Notes: generated by a model not told the origin, from the sequence alone. 64,000 nucleotides of DNA from Blastomussa wellsi (GCA_947652115.1 OX393570.1:21507175-21571174), one strand, 5' to 3'. Counted from the stretch's first letter, positions 12,671 through 24,689 are shown. Made by a program: numbers and translations.

Positions 12671-13150
12671 ATGAATCGCTTTTGGACACAAGAGCCATCG
12701 AATTACTTTCGTGAAACAGTTCAGGTCGGAAGATACGGCTGTAGCAACCCTGACGCGACGATATATTATACCAACAAAGGACGAGGAAGTAAATAGAAAC
12801 AGTTTCTTACACGGTCTTGTGCTATTTTGGCTTCACATGGATCTGATGTAAATATAGCCACCATTTGCTTGATCTTTTTATTTTTCTTAGAGTTTACCAT
12901 TGGAAATGGCGGACAGATTCTCTGGGAGATGAAAAACGAAGGAGATCGAACGCTGACAGTCCAGAACAGATACGGAGTCACATTTGATATCACTCGCCGT
13001 AAAAGAGGAGGTTTGTTCGTTTGGCTTTTTTTTTGTATCAGTCGAATTTAATTTGAAAAATTTGTAGCTTATTTCTTTTTATTATTTGAAGGATACTACA
13101 TGAATACTAGCGGATATTGGATAAACGAACTGGATCGTATATACTTCTGA
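12671..13150 (+). CDS. Family 1 copy E: recent duplicate of copy D
   Basis: CDS join(12671..12788, 12891..13010, 13092..13150), 98 aa. The YFRETVQVGR motif and the TFDITRR strand are almost identical to copy D, and exon 3 (GYYMNTSGYWI) follows the same plan. Similarity to D extends through the promoter (shared GATAGCAAGAT about 45-50 bp upstream of both ATGs) and into the 3' UTR, so a block of about 1.5 kb was duplicated. The post-stop donor is 7 nt after TGA (AAG|GTAACA, 13158), the acceptor is at 13396 and AATAAA at 13493. Intron 1 contains an immediate in-frame TAG, confirming that splicing is required. Confidence 0.8.
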
Positions 13151-13739
13151 CCACAAGGTAACATGCTTTTTGTGTAATCCCATTTGTACATATTTTGCAC
13201 AAATCTGAAACACATTTTGTCAACCGTATCATTCAACATTCAACAAATTTGTTCAGTATTGTTTGCCATCCTAGCGCAAAAACGTATCAGTCGTACTGAA
13301 GCAATTAACAGCATTAAACGTCGCCAATGGATTTCAATTTTTACTCAATCACAGCACGTGTTAAATAAGCTATCACAACTTTTTATTTAATTTCAGGCTT
13401 CTCTGGCGAGGACAAGAGCTCAATCGATCTGTTATCGATTGAATTTTAGACTCAAAAAATGGCTAGTTTAATTTTGTGAGTTGTTTAGAGACAATAAAAG
13501 AATTCAGTGTCATTTAACTTCGAAATGCCTGGCGTCTTTCTTCACCATAATGCTAACACAAAATCCCCCTTACGTCACACACAGTAGCTAAAAATAATCG
13601 ATTACCAAACACGCGAAAATGCGCTTATTAACATAAGCCACGGCGCGCACATTGACAAACATACGCGGTATACTATACACTGAATACCACAAGTCTCAAA
13701 CGACCGGGGCTAAGTTTTCAACATTAGACGGCGGACAAA

Positions 13740-14272
13740 ATGGGAGACGGATATAACCTAGATGAGCCAAACGCGCGTAAATTTTGCGAGGTAATTGAGA
13801 TTGGAATAGAAGATAATACTGCCGAAGTAACACTTTTCTACACTCCACAAAGAGGTTTGAGTTTATCAATTTCGGTGTTTTGTTCGATGATTTGAGGTAA
13901 ACATTTATGACATGACCGTTGAATACGTGAATAACCCTCCTGTCCCTAGAATTTCAATTAAGCAACGGATACAAAGTGGAAGATAAGGAAGAGAGTAATT
14001 ATGGTCGACGATATCGCCGACTTAAACTTGTTACTTCGAAGGGAAACGTGATAGAGGTCAAAAGATATCACAATGGAGGTAGGTCTGAATGCTAGCCGGA
14101 GAAGTTTTAATCCTTTTTTGAAGAAAACGTTATACGAATTTTCTGTTTTTACTTTAAAGAATACAAGGTAGACGCCAACGTTATACGAATTTTCTGTTTT
14201 TACTTTAAAGAATACATGATAGACGCCAACGGGAAACAATATTACTTTGATGGAACAAAAGTAGAAGTCTAA
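13740..14272 (+). CDS. Family 1 copy F: small beta-rich protein with duplicated exon-3 acceptor
   Basis: CDS join(13740..13854, 13950..14078, 14211..14272), 101 aa. Exon 1 has RKFCEVIEIG and AEVTLFYTPQRG, exon 2 FQLSNGYKV and VIEVKRYHNGG, and exon 3 YMIDANGKQYYF. A 51-bp tandem duplication (14126-14176 and 14177-14227) spans the end of intron 2 and the start of exon 3. Two equal acceptors (TTTAAAG) therefore exist, at 14159 and 14210. The upstream choice keeps frame and adds 17 residues (118 aa). The donor is 2 nt after the stop (AAA|AGTAAGT region, GT at 14275); AATAAA is at 14866. FCE subgroup with B and H. Confidence 0.75.
14127..14227 (+). repeat. 51-bp in-frame tandem duplication across a splice acceptor
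   Basis: The stretch beginning AACGTTATACGAATTTTCTG occurs twice, offset by exactly 51 bp. The two copies differ by only two bases near the exon start (AAGGTAGA versus ATGATAGA). Each includes a polypyrimidine tract, an AAAG acceptor and the first codons of exon 3 of copy F. Confidence 0.9.
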
Positions 14273-14948
14273 AAGTAAGTTAATATGTTTCGTAAGCACT
14301 TGTGCGCACTTTGCTATGTTTTCAACATGAATAAGTATTTCCTTAAACACAAACAAGTCAGTTCGGTTACGCGATCAGATCAGCAAAGTGTGATTAGATG
14401 TGCGTCTATCGGAACAACATTGGAACTTCACAACCAAACTCACGCGGACGCGTATCTTTGCCTGACAAGCAAATTACTTACAATGCTTTCCGGCAAGAAA
14501 CAAAATGAAAACTGAATGTCGATGTAGAAATTCCACTTCACCAAGTACTATTTAGGCCTCCTAGCTTCGTTACAATGGATGGTGGTATAGGCATACTTCT
14601 TGAAAAGCGCACTTGAGCGCAACCTACTTTACATACAAGGAAAAGATTACCCTGCGTGCTCTTAGTAGGTATTTCTGCGAAGTGAAAATTATGTGATATA
14701 ACACACGTTGTGGGAATGTATTGCTTTTTTTTCAGAGGCATAATCAAGGACGATCTTATTCGGTGGATAAGAGCCCGCCAGAATCAGCTCAAAAGGCACA
14801 CAAATACTCTAACGAAATAGTTTATTCGAATCCCATGTAACTTTATACTGTATTGTGTTTACTGCAATAAACAAAATTGAAAACGTTCACATGAGTATAT
14901 CTATCTGCTTTATAGGCTGAACGGTAAAATTGTTATCCATGAATTATT

Positions 14949-15020
14949 AGGCTTAGGAAAGCGCCAACTGCTGCAAAAGGGGATTACCCTGGTCTTTCTA
15001 AAACGAGATTTCATGTGACG
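14949..15020 (+). repeat. Upstream repeat block, first occurrence
   Basis: Contains GAAAGCGCCAACTGC and a ~30-bp identical run around GATTACCCTGGTCTTTCTAA. It recurs at 18922-18990. Both occurrences lie upstream of array genes (G and I), so it is either a shared promoter module or a footprint of segmental duplication. Confidence 0.7.
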
Positions 15021-15401
15021 TCGTCAAGTCGACAATAACGTGTTCAAGTGGCACTAGTCTGTTCAAAATCGGTTCTCTCCCTTCCTCTGGCTCCGCCCAC
15101 TGAACTTTACTGAAACCACTCAAGTGTTTCAGTCACGCACGCGGGCAGTGAACAGGCCAGCGCCAGTTTCAATAATTTTAACACATTCCACTTCTAAGAA
15201 CTCAAAAAAAGCGATCCATGAATAGCCAAATGCGCAACGGATCACGTGTCCGGTAATGTAGTGAGCTTCTGCGCATTAACAATGCACAAATTTGAATAAA
15301 ATTTTGCTAAACAAAGCACCTTTTCCGCGTGCACTTCAAACGACGCAAATAGTTATTTCTATCCGTTTCAACCGATTTTAATCTTAACGATCTGAAGAAA
15401 A

Positions 15402-16104
15402 ATGAACGCGTATGTTGGAAACGAACCAAGAAACGACTTCCGTGAATACGTGTACCTTGGGAAAAAACTTGTTCACTGGCTCAATCCCGATGTGACATTA
15501 ATTTACGACTCGAGATCAGGAAGTATGTCCAGTCTCTATCACAGTTTTGTTTTGAGTAAGATTTCAAATGTACTTAGATCTCATTTCGCTCCTGCAAGGT
15601 TTCTCTGTCCTTAATGGACAGAGAAGAGCGACAGAGCCAGGTGCTACGTTAACAGTCGAATCAAACACAGGCTACACTTACTCTGTCACCCGCCAAAGAG
15701 GAGGAGGTAATGTGGATAAAGATACGACACTTAGCATACAGTGTTCACCATTGCGCAACAACACCTTTCGAGGCTGTGCTTCTCCAGCAGCTGCACAATA
15801 AGCACTGAAGAAGTGTCAGCGGGCTCAAAACGAAAGATTTTTTACGTTTTTCAAGGTTTGTCTGCGCAATAATGAACATTTCATGCTAATTTTCTTCTCT
15901 AACAACATTTGCTGTACACAGCCTTCTCGCAAGCTGATTAATTTGGATGAACAAATCCTTTAACAATGTACTGATTTTGAGGAATACGAGTTTCTAAATA
16001 ACTTGAATGACTAAATTCATTATTTTTCTTTCTTCTTTATAACAGTATACACGAGACACAGTTGGTGGACTTGGATCACCGTTGAGAAGGAGAAAATAAA
16101 GTGA
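15402..16104 (+). CDS. Family 1 copy G: small beta-rich protein (FRE subgroup)
   Basis: CDS join(15402..15522, 15599..15706, 16046..16104), 95 aa. Exon 1 has DFREYVYLG and DVTLIYDSRSG. Exon 2 has FSVLNGQ and TYSVTRQRGGG, and is the shortest exon 2 of the set. Exon 3 is Trp-rich (SWWTW) in place of the usual GYW and ends in Lys-rich residues. Introns are in phase 1 (GGAA|GTATGT, CTGCAAG|GT; GGAG|GTAATG, TAACAG|TA). The second intron is longer (339 nt) than in sister copies. The donor is 1 nt after the stop (TGAG|GTAGGA, 16106). The probable 3' UTR acceptor is near 16411 and AATAAA near 16482. Confidence 0.7.
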
Positions 16105-17242
16105 GGTAGGAAGGCCAAACATAACGCTCCTAAAGCTACACTAGAGCTTGTCTGCAATAGTTCGTACAGAGCATTTGTATCTCCGTTCATGTTGAGGTCA
16201 TCCTACAGTAAGGCAGTCTGCTGTTGAATTCTTTGGGAGATATCAGTCCTGTTTCAACACTTCATAAACTGACAGGAAAATTGTGTTCGTTGTGTACCGT
16301 TCGCAGGTTGGAATATGTAACTGCATAACTATATGCTCAAGTAAATCACATTGAAATTGCGAGATTTTAACTTTGTAATTATAATTTTCTTCTCTCTTAC
16401 TTTGGTTACAGAATGTTATGGTGCGCTTTGACGTGGGAAGTCTACATATTGCAGCACAGTGTTTAAAACCATGTAGTGAGAAATAAATGTCATATTTTTG
16501 AGCAGAAAAATGTGCCCGAGTATTGGTTAAATAGATATACGCTTAGGCGTCCTTCTCATAACCTCATTTTACTTAAAGGAAAACTTAAAAAATGCTTTGG
16601 ATCAGCCGCATGTCTACCAGCATACTACCTACTCAGTCATGAGGCGCGCTGGAACGTTTTGTCGGACAAGAAAAGCTCGGGTCAAAATACGGCCAAAAAT
16701 TTGACAGATGAGTGATAACCTTTACATGAGAACACTGTTGTAGTCTGCACTAAAACCTTTAATGGGCGAAACCATCGCGATCTCCGTATTGCTAGTTTAT
16801 TAGCTCAATCTCGAGTCCACTATTTCGAGTACAAATTTGCCGTTGGAAATGTAGATATTAAACTCGTGTCTTCTGTGTGCTATTTGATTACTGTGATAAG
16901 TAACAATCTTAAATTTACCACGCAAATCATATTCATAAAGCCCAGAGAAACAAAACATGCGTTTGAGACAACGCGCAAGAAAAGTATCAACTTCTTTCGC
17001 CCTGCACACGAGATGTAAGGAATGTACAATGTCGTATCCTGACTCCGCTCCCTTTCGGTCGGCACCAGCAATCCCAGTTCTTGGTGCGGAGCAAAAGAAA
17101 ATCGGGCTCTGGGGACGAGAATTGAGCGCATGGTCATGTGAACAAAACAGCCTTCGTTAAATTAATTGCAAGCGCTCATTTTTTCACCAAAACTTTGGTA
17201 AGCCAGATAATCTAACGCTACTTGGGGCTGTAGAAAAATAAG

Positions 17243-17737
17243 ATGGCAGGGTACGAGCGAGAAGAACCATCTACACGATTTTGCGAAATAGTTTACGTTG
17301 GCCGGAGAGAAGGTGGACGACAAATTCGTCCCCACGATGTGACAATATTCTTCAAGTTTAAATCGGGGCGAGGAGGTAAGTTAACATCACAAATTTCAAT
17401 AGGTTTCACCGTCTCATCGCACGCGCTACACAAGGTTATGTCAGCATTTGCTTGGTTGCTTTTCATAAGAGTTTGAAGTCCAGGGAGGAGTTATATTCGA
17501 CGAGCAGCAACAACGCTACTCAATACAACGCAGACTGACAATTGTTGCCGCTCACGGGTACTCGTTTGGCATCGCTCGTAACCCTAGAGGAGGTAAGTTA
17601 ATGTCTGTCTTTAAGGCTAAGGTTAAGGAATAACTATTATTTAGGTAATTCAAATATTTCTTGTTTGTTTTGAAGAATGGAACTTCACCACGCCACAAGA
17701 TAGAATTTGGGGGGAAAAGAAACGTCTGGACTTATAA
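17243..17737 (+). CDS. Family 1 copy H: last exon probably frameshifted at a G run
   Basis: CDS as read: join(17243..17375, 17470..17592, 17676..17737), 105 aa. Exons 1 and 2 are typical (TRFCEIVYVGRR, DVTIFFKFKSG; EFEVQGGVIF, RLTIVAAHGYSFGIAR). Exon 3 in frame ends KKRLDL and lacks the family's W-x-x-x-x-G-[KR] ending. That ending (VWTYNDHGKYFL) is present in the next frame from about 17723 to a stop at 17760-17762, directly after a run of six G at 17709-17714. A one-base length change in that run is the simplest reading, either real or a sequencing error. Against this, the in-frame stop is followed 8 nt later by a donor (CCACG|GTAAAT, 17746) that lines up with the post-stop donors of D and E. 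Confidence 0.6.
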
Positions 17738-18921
17738 TGACCACGGTAAATACTTCTTATAAAAATCAATCGTTTCCACAACATCGTATACTGATTTTCA
17801 GTTTCAAGCTCGCTGTTCCATGCAATTAATTCCCTAACAGCAAGACAGTTAATTCCAATTTTATAGTAACGCATTGAAGCAGTGAAATCAGTACCCTCGA
17901 CATTTTGAATTTCTCAAGTCACAACAAAGACGAAATTTATGTCGAACTAACGCCATTTCGCTTACGTTTCTTTTTTCTATCAGATATTTTTCTGTTCATT
18001 CATTTCACTAATTTTGACTAAATCAGACATTCCTATGTTCTTCCACTCCACACAACCAAGACAAATCATTTTCATGAGCGTTGGTATCCGAATGAGCGCG
18101 CTTCACAAAATCCCTGTCACGCACATTACTAAATTACTCTTGTTGCATCGCTTTCGGTTACAATGTTCATGTGTACAGCTACTAAACTGACGTTAACTCT
18201 ACCAACAGCACGAGTGACAAAATAAAGAGAAGTAAAGAAAAGAAGGAAGATTTCAGTGCAAGGTCAAGAAAATAAAAAAGAACACTGTTAAAATGTTGTT
18301 ATCCCAATAAATGTCATTTTTGTGCTTTAAGTCTACTTTTTTTCTTTTGTGCGCAAAAGGAAATGATGATGCGAAAAATCTGCAAATGCAAGCACTTCTT
18401 TGGTAGTACAATGTGCTGTTATATGCAATGTCTAGAAATAAACGCTTATTTCCAAGTCGACTGATCAAAATATCTCCTCTCTTAACCCTAAGTACCTTCT
18501 CTTTCACTCGTGCTGAAACTAATTGCATTCACAATTAGAGAGAGATCGACATAACTAAAGCAGCGCGTCCGACAAGCACCTTGAGGACAAATATTTTGAC
18601 TTATCGAAGTAGTCCAATAATTATGTCGATTTACTGTTGCTTTGCTTTTAGGTTGCTTTCTATGCGTCCAGAAGTAACGCGAATAAAAATAGCCACTTGT
18701 TAAGCAGTAAGAAAACGAGCGAATCAGAAAAGACGTACCACACGCGCAAAACTGTTGCGATTGCTAGTCAATGTGGATTAGAATCCCAGAATATCAACAG
18801 AAATCTGCTTGCTGTATTTTTTCTGTAATAGCTTACTTAAGAGCGATCTCAGTCGACAATAGCACACTGAAACAGCTAGGGGCAGTATCTGCATTTGCTT
18901 TGATGGTCTGAGGTTATTACT

Positions 18922-18990
18922 TGGCTTAGAAAAGCGCCAACTATCGAAAAAGGATTACCCTGGTCTTTCTAAAACAAGAATCCATGTGAC
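18922..18990 (+). repeat. Upstream repeat block, second occurrence
   Basis: Matches 14949-15020 with few differences (GAAAAGCGCCAACT and GATTACCCTGGTCTTTCTAA). It lies about 690 bp upstream of copy I and immediately before the 199-codon open frame at 18999. Confidence 0.7.
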
Positions 18991-18998
18991 TATGAACT

Positions 18999-19598
18999 AT
19001 GAGTCTCGATACAGAAATAGAGCTGGCAGTTGAGATAAAAAGTAGATTTACACTAGCACTGAATTTCAAAAAATTCAACTGTGAACCAAACTTGAGTGCG
19101 AGGAAGGGAGAGCCCAACTCTAAAAGAAGTATAAACAAACGCGGATCCACGAGAACCGCGCGAGATAAAAAGAAGTGGCAAAAACAACAAATACCACTGC
19201 ATACTTCAAGCAGGACCAACTGCCTTCCGAACCCTGCAGTTCCATACCAAAGTGGAAAGAATTCGTCTTTATCATCCATCATCAAGCGAAACGCTGCAAG
19301 GAAGATTGCCTCAAAAATCGAAAAACCCAAGAGCAATTATACTTGCGAGCGAGGAAAAACAGTTTCTCTTGGTTGGGGGAACGTCAATGGCACGAGCGCA
19401 CTTTCCTTGTTCAATCGACCCAAGCAAGGCTTTGCTAGTCACAAGATTGCAATTTATTCTGATTTCTGTCTTTTAGCACATGTTTCTTACGTGGTGTTCT
19501 CATACAAGCCCTCGTGGCTATTTCGTGATAACGCCGCCGGAAAGGGACTTTGGGATAGATGTGACATCACTTACAGATTCTGCATCGGAAAGTGCTGA
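18999..19598 (+). CDS. Unexplained 199-codon open reading frame
   Basis: This is the longest uninterrupted frame in the window and encodes a basic, Ser/Lys/Arg-rich sequence with no domain I recognise. It lies between copies H and I on the same strand. Other frames in the same stretch are also unusually open (for example 131 codons on the minus strand), so low stop density may explain it. No splice pattern, repeat or Family 1 motif was found in it. Treat as a candidate exon or 5' region of copy I only. Confidence 0.2.
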   Translation: MSLDTEIELAVEIKSRFTLALNFKKFNCEPNLSARKGEPNSKRSINKRGSTRTARDKKKWQKQQIPLHTSSRTNCLPNPAVPYQSGKNSSLSSIIKRNAARKIASKIEKPKSNYTCERGKTVSLGWGNVNGTSALSLFNRPKQGFASHKIAIYSDFCLLAHVSYVVFSYKPSWLFRDNAAGKGLWDRCDITYRFCIGKC

Positions 19599-19678
19599 AT
19601 CTATTGTGATATCTTGCTCTATATCAGCAGTCAGCGAGCACGAATCCTCCACCTTCAAATATACATTTTTAGGCTAAA

Positions 19679-20159
19679 ATGACCGCATATCAGCCTCCCG
19701 ATTTCAGAGATAATGCTTCCGAGGTAGTACAACTATACAAAAGAAACAGAAATCAAACTCTAACGCATGAAGCAACGATCATCCGCAAACCAAACGGAGG
19801 TGAGACATAATGTCGACAGGAATGTCAGTAGTTGAAGATTGTTTTTGACTATTCTTTGCGGTTATTCGCAACAGCGATTGACGTTCACGGGGCATCGTTA
19901 CTGTTAAATGAAAGAAAAGAAATCCCCAGCGCCCGGACTGGAGAACGTCGACGATACTATAGGCAACTTCTGATCATGACTTCCTCAAATTTGGTTGAAG
20001 TTGAGCGCCATGGAAGCGAAGGTATTTCGCGAATAATTTTCTTCTTTGCAGTTTACTGTTAAAGGAAAAGACAGCAAGTAAAATGCTTTTCCCTGCTTTT
20101 AAGACTACAGAGTGAACCCCACTGCTGGATATGAATTGGGTGCAGTAACTCTGATGTGA
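19679..20159 (+). CDS. Family 1 copy I: divergent small beta-rich protein
   Basis: CDS join(19679..19799, 19875..20021, 20104..20159), 107 aa. The exon structure and phase-1 introns are intact (GGAG|GTGAGA, CAACAG|CG; GAAG|GTATTT, TTTTAAG|AC). The sequence is among the most diverged: exon 1 EVVQLYKR and EATIIRKPNGG, exon 2 IDVHGASLLL with a long Arg-rich loop (GERRRYYR) and LVEVERHG, exon 3 YRVNPTAGYELG. An acceptor-like TTTTTAG lies 5 nt upstream of the ATG, suggesting a 5' UTR intron. The donor is 9 nt after the stop (GGAG|GTAAGA, 20169). AATAAA near 20455. Confidence 0.65.
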
Positions 20160-21697
20160 GATCCGGAGGTAAGATGATTGTAATGTGGTTTTACTGTGTG
20201 GCGCTTGCATTTTTGTTACCCAGAGAACTGTTATCATATAAAGTCTCCGCGTACGAAGCGACTTCGGCGATTAAAGATAAGAGAAGAAATGTGCTAAAAA
20301 CTCCACTAGTGTATATTTGTGTTGAACATATCAAGCAAGGAGGCAAATAGCTGACAGCTTCTTCGGTTCTTTGTGCAATTAAGAATACAAGCTAGTAAAT
20401 AACGGAACAAAACGACAGCGACTTCTATTTTTTACGTTCATTCACAAAGGTACAGAATAAAACGATCATTTTTGCTTCTCACAAGTTTATTCTATATTAA
20501 ACATGAGTGATACATGACGCATTTCCTTGATAAAATTGTCAACGTTGTCATCCCTTGTGATCAGTTACATTGTTATAGTAACCTACTTCTTTCTGTTGTA
20601 TCTATGAATTTCTAAATAGTAAATCCAATCTATTGTATTTTTTATCTTTCTTAATGTATTTCACTCATTTTTTATGGTGTACTTATTACCTTTGTTATTT
20701 CGTTATTTATTTAGTTATTTTAGTATGATATTTACGCAGTCTTGTAACTGAAAATCCCTGGTAGGGAGTTTGCAATAAAGTATGTTTGTGTGTATAGTAT
20801 TGAGTGGCTAAAACAACGCCAGGTTAACTCTCTCTCCCTGATGATGCCATAGATCGACGAAAGCTTGGATTTATAAAAGATTTCAATATCAATTTTACAG
20901 AAGTGTAAGGCCTCAATGGAACCTTTTTTAGTTTCATGTAAATTGCACCTGAAGGGCAACACCCAACGATTGTCTCTCTCGACAGTTCGATGAAAATGAA
21001 GGAAGCAGTTAGAGCATGCGACCCTCAAGAACATCAGCCAAGAAGTAGTTTCTGTAATAATGTTGTTAACCGAATAAAATTTTGCTTTACATGTCATGTC
21101 CTATTCATGTTCTTACGTCTATTCATTTTGTTTTGCGCGGCGCAAAATAACACTGACTTGCAGCCCTCGAGAATAAAAATACAGCGGCAATATAGATACA
21201 ACTTCGTCATTACGCTGCAGGAAAATCGATAAACACACGCATTTGGTTGAAACGTCTATGATTTGTAACCATAATATGATGCAATGCTGAGACCTTATCA
21301 CTCGTATTCACAGATCTACATTCTCTCTTCCTTCGATTATGAAAAAAAGAACTTCTAAACCACTGCAACCGACGGTAGTTCGGACTTCATAGATTTCATT
21401 GAACATTTTGGAGGAAAAAAGAACTACAGAGATTAAATTTCGCATGCGCGCGTTTTCGCGCGCGCAACAGGACAATGTTATCGTTGAAAGTGTACATTTT
21501 GCGCGTGTTTATCACATGAACTAAAAATAAATCTGCTTTGTATTGTCATTATCTTGATACTCTCTGGGCCTTACGTCACTAAGAAATTAGCATAACAGGC
21601 GGTAAGATTCAGCATTCCACTTCGCGATTGAAGCACATTGCTCTGAGCGAAAGCGAAAGGACGTTTCTATCAAAACAGTTTCAAGATCAGACACAAC
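20160..21697. other. Spacer between copies I and J
   Basis: Holds the 3' UTR of copy I and the upstream region of copy J. The minus-strand 121-codon frame at 20732-21097 has no splice or domain support. A GCGC-rich palindromic tract (CGCATGCGCGCGTTTTCGCG) lies near 21445-21465. Nothing else recognised. Confidence 0.4.
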
Positions 21698-22154
21698 ATG
21701 TCCCAACCCGACGATGCTTCAAATGATTTCGTCGAATTTGTACAAGTATGGGGCGGTCGCTTACACATGTATCTGGAGGCAGTAATCCTTTACAACTCAC
21801 GAAGCGGAGGTAAGATCATTGCGCGTCAAATTACCACCGACGTTGGGACAGCTTTTCAAACTATTCTCTTATAACTTCAGGATTTACGATTCAAGTAGGA
21901 TACAAGATTGGCGAAAAAACAGTAAATAGTGTGCAACGTCTACAGATCATCACGACCACTGGAGCCAGCATAGAGATTGAACGACAGAAACAAGGTATTT
22001 TACATGAAATAATCTCTGCCTCGCTGTTTAATTTGTCACAATCTAGTAATCCATCTCTTCGCAAATATTTTTTACTTACAAAGGATACAGGCTAACAAAT
22101 CCAAATGGAAGGAAAATCACAGCGGCAAGACAATATCTACCAAATAAGAACTGA
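21698..22154 (+). CDS. Family 1 copy J: small beta-rich protein
   Basis: CDS join(21698..21809, 21881..21994, 22084..22154), 98 aa. Exon 1 has DFVEFVQVWGG and AVILYNSRSGG, exon 2 FTIQVGYKIG and ASIEIERQKQG, and exon 3 GYRLTNPNGRK. The last exon is longer than usual and ends in Asn/Lys. Introns are in phase 1 (GGAG|GTAAGA, AACTTCAG|GA; CAAG|GTATTT, TACAAAG|GA). The post-stop donor is 1 nt away (TGAG|GTAAGA, 22156). An AATAAA cluster is near 22508. Confidence 0.7.
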
Positions 22155-24689
22155 GGTAAGACACGACTGTCTTGCATTTGTTGGACGCCAAATACAGAAG
22201 GTGGCAAAGCAAGAACTCAATTGAAGCAACGGTCACAATTTGCTATCACTCCTTATTATAAAATTGAAACAAGATAACTAAGACGCCCGTTTATTGACAA
22301 ATAGCAGCATTATGGCGTCCTTGAGCATTCGTTTGCTTGTGCAATATTTGTTTCCACTCTAAATTCATTTCTGAAAGCATCTAAGCCTATCTTAAAACAA
22401 ACTTTACTTTTTCAACAGCTGGATGACCACTTTAACTTGATTCAGCAACTCTAGAAGGATCCTCCGAACATATTTAGCAGCAGTAATAAGTAAAATTATT
22501 GTTGATAAAATAAATTAAACCTATAATACTGCACAATAGATGCTCTTTGTGAAAAAGAATAACGGTATATTTTTCTCGAACAGTCTTTGCTTCACTCATG
22601 TATACTCGAAGCTCGTTTCTCTTGCGACAGAAAATAAAATAGAAAGAGTTGGAATAGGCCAGTAATGCCGAGGCACGAGTGCTATACGAGATGTCATGTC
22701 ATGTCCAGAATTTATAAGAACCGCACGCGCTGCGGAAGATCAAAACTTGTTTTCTCCCCAACTGTAGCTCCACCCCTTCATAGGAAGGCGGAATTAATTG
22801 ACATTTTTTGTTACTGAATCAGCGCAGATACCTCACGCAAGGAAAAAACCTCATGGAATGAAGCTTTTATAAGCCATTCAAGTTTAGAAGATCCTCGTCT
22901 AAAACACTTTTAGCTATCAGCCAGAGTGCTCAAGATATAGTCATCAAATTGTAGACTTGTTTTAGAACTCGCTTAATGACGGTGCTTATTTCTAACTGCG
23001 ACTTACATTACAGGAAAGTGAAGCGCGCATTACGCAACATTAAAATCTGTCCACAAAGAAAAAGGTTTAAAGATCTTTAAGGACTACAGTAAATAAAACA
23101 CTCACGAAGACTTTCCTTGCTTTACCCTCTAACGCAAAGTCAAACTGAGACAAGCTAAATTAATCACTTGTTATAGGCCAATTTATTTCTCATCGACACT
23201 GATATAGAGTGGTGCGTCACAGAAATGGTACGCTTAACTGAACGAAAGTAGGCTCCACAAATCGAAGCAGCCTTAACACTGTTCAGAAACTAACCGGAGA
23301 ACTTACTGCTTCATGAAAACTAGAAGAGCCAATGAAAGATAAATGCTGGATATGCCTTTCGCTCTTAATCTCAAATATAACAACAAGAGCTATTTCTCAA
23401 CAATAGAATTGAACAAGATCCAGCGAAAAGCGTTGCGCTCTCAACAAGAAATCGTAAAATCACTACATCTTGTACTCAAATAAATAGCAAAAACGCACCT
23501 GAAGTTACAACTGCTTCACCATCGCTCTCCACTGCTCAAATCGTCAGCACCAAACACAACTTTCAAACATTACATTTTCTCGACATTTTTCAACTGCGTA
23601 AATAAACACCGCAAATCTGCTAGATTTTTACTTGCGACTTAAATAGCCAGAAAAAGCATTTACTGTGACGTTTTCCAATTTATGAGAAGCGATTGGTCGT
23701 ACGATAGAAGCGTGGTGGCAATTTGTTTACATACAAATTCTCAAAAGGATAACGCGCGAAACCTCATTGGAGGTTACTTGCCATGGCTACAGTTTGACAG
23801 CTTGTCAATCAAGTATGCCATTCAACTCTTTCTAGGGCACTCGAATATTCCTTGTCATTCCTTCAAAATGCATTTAATTATCATGACGTCTGAAAAGAAC
23901 CCCCTAGATCTGGGCAAACGAATTCTTTCCTTCCACAGAAACGCAATGAATTGATGGCGGGTAATTGCGGACGTCTTTTCGTACTTTTCCCTGGCCACAG
24001 AAAACAGAATGCAAAAGGAATTCTTAGCCAGGACGTTAGAATGCTACGAGAAATAAGTGTTCGCGTCTTGGAAAGATTCACAATATACGAGCTCAATCAA
24101 AGGCTTTGTGCACCTTACATATAATATCTGATATACGTTTTAGCACCCCTTCTCTTCCATTTGGCAGTAAATTACAATGTGACAAATATAGTGTAACTTA
24201 AATTAATAAAATAATTATAGTAACTCTACATTAACGTTTACCTTCTTCGTAGATAAAACAATTACCAGAATTACCTTAATTCGACATACTTCTAATAAAA
24301 TAAAATTTAAGATATAACAGTAGGCAGAATATCCCATCCATTCAGCAATGTAGCTTCCTACGAGAGACGTTTTGCCTCAAAGAGTGATCACTTCTTTTCC
24401 TATTTTGTCCACAATTTAACGTACGTGATGGCAATCAAACAGTGGCTGCATGTGATATTTAAGGGTTGATTGTCCCTGACATTAGGCTGACTAAAAGATG
24501 GTAAAAGTTCCATTTTGATCACTCGGTGATCGAGTCTTCTAGAACATCCTAATGAAACAGTACAACCCCGAGCAGCCAGAACCGTTTGCCAGAAATCCTC
24601 GTAGCTAGCAAGTGCAGAAGTCTAGAACTTGACAATTTTCTTATTTAACAGCATTGATTCGAATGGTAAAAGAATACAATTTCATCCAA
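22155..24689. other. Spacer after copy J, possible decayed array members
   Basis: No intact Family 1 copy. Two small frames are of possible interest: 23955-24125 (56 codons, starting MAGNCGRLF and following an acceptor-like TTCCACAG) and a 19-codon frame at 24552 whose NPEQPEPF resembles Family 1 N-termini. Neither joins to a family exon 2 or 3. Both may be relics. Confidence 0.3.

Noticed and set aside
13958..14356. Minus-strand 132-codon frame
   Set aside because: Antisense shadow of exons 2 and 3 of Family 1 copy F and of its 51-bp duplication.
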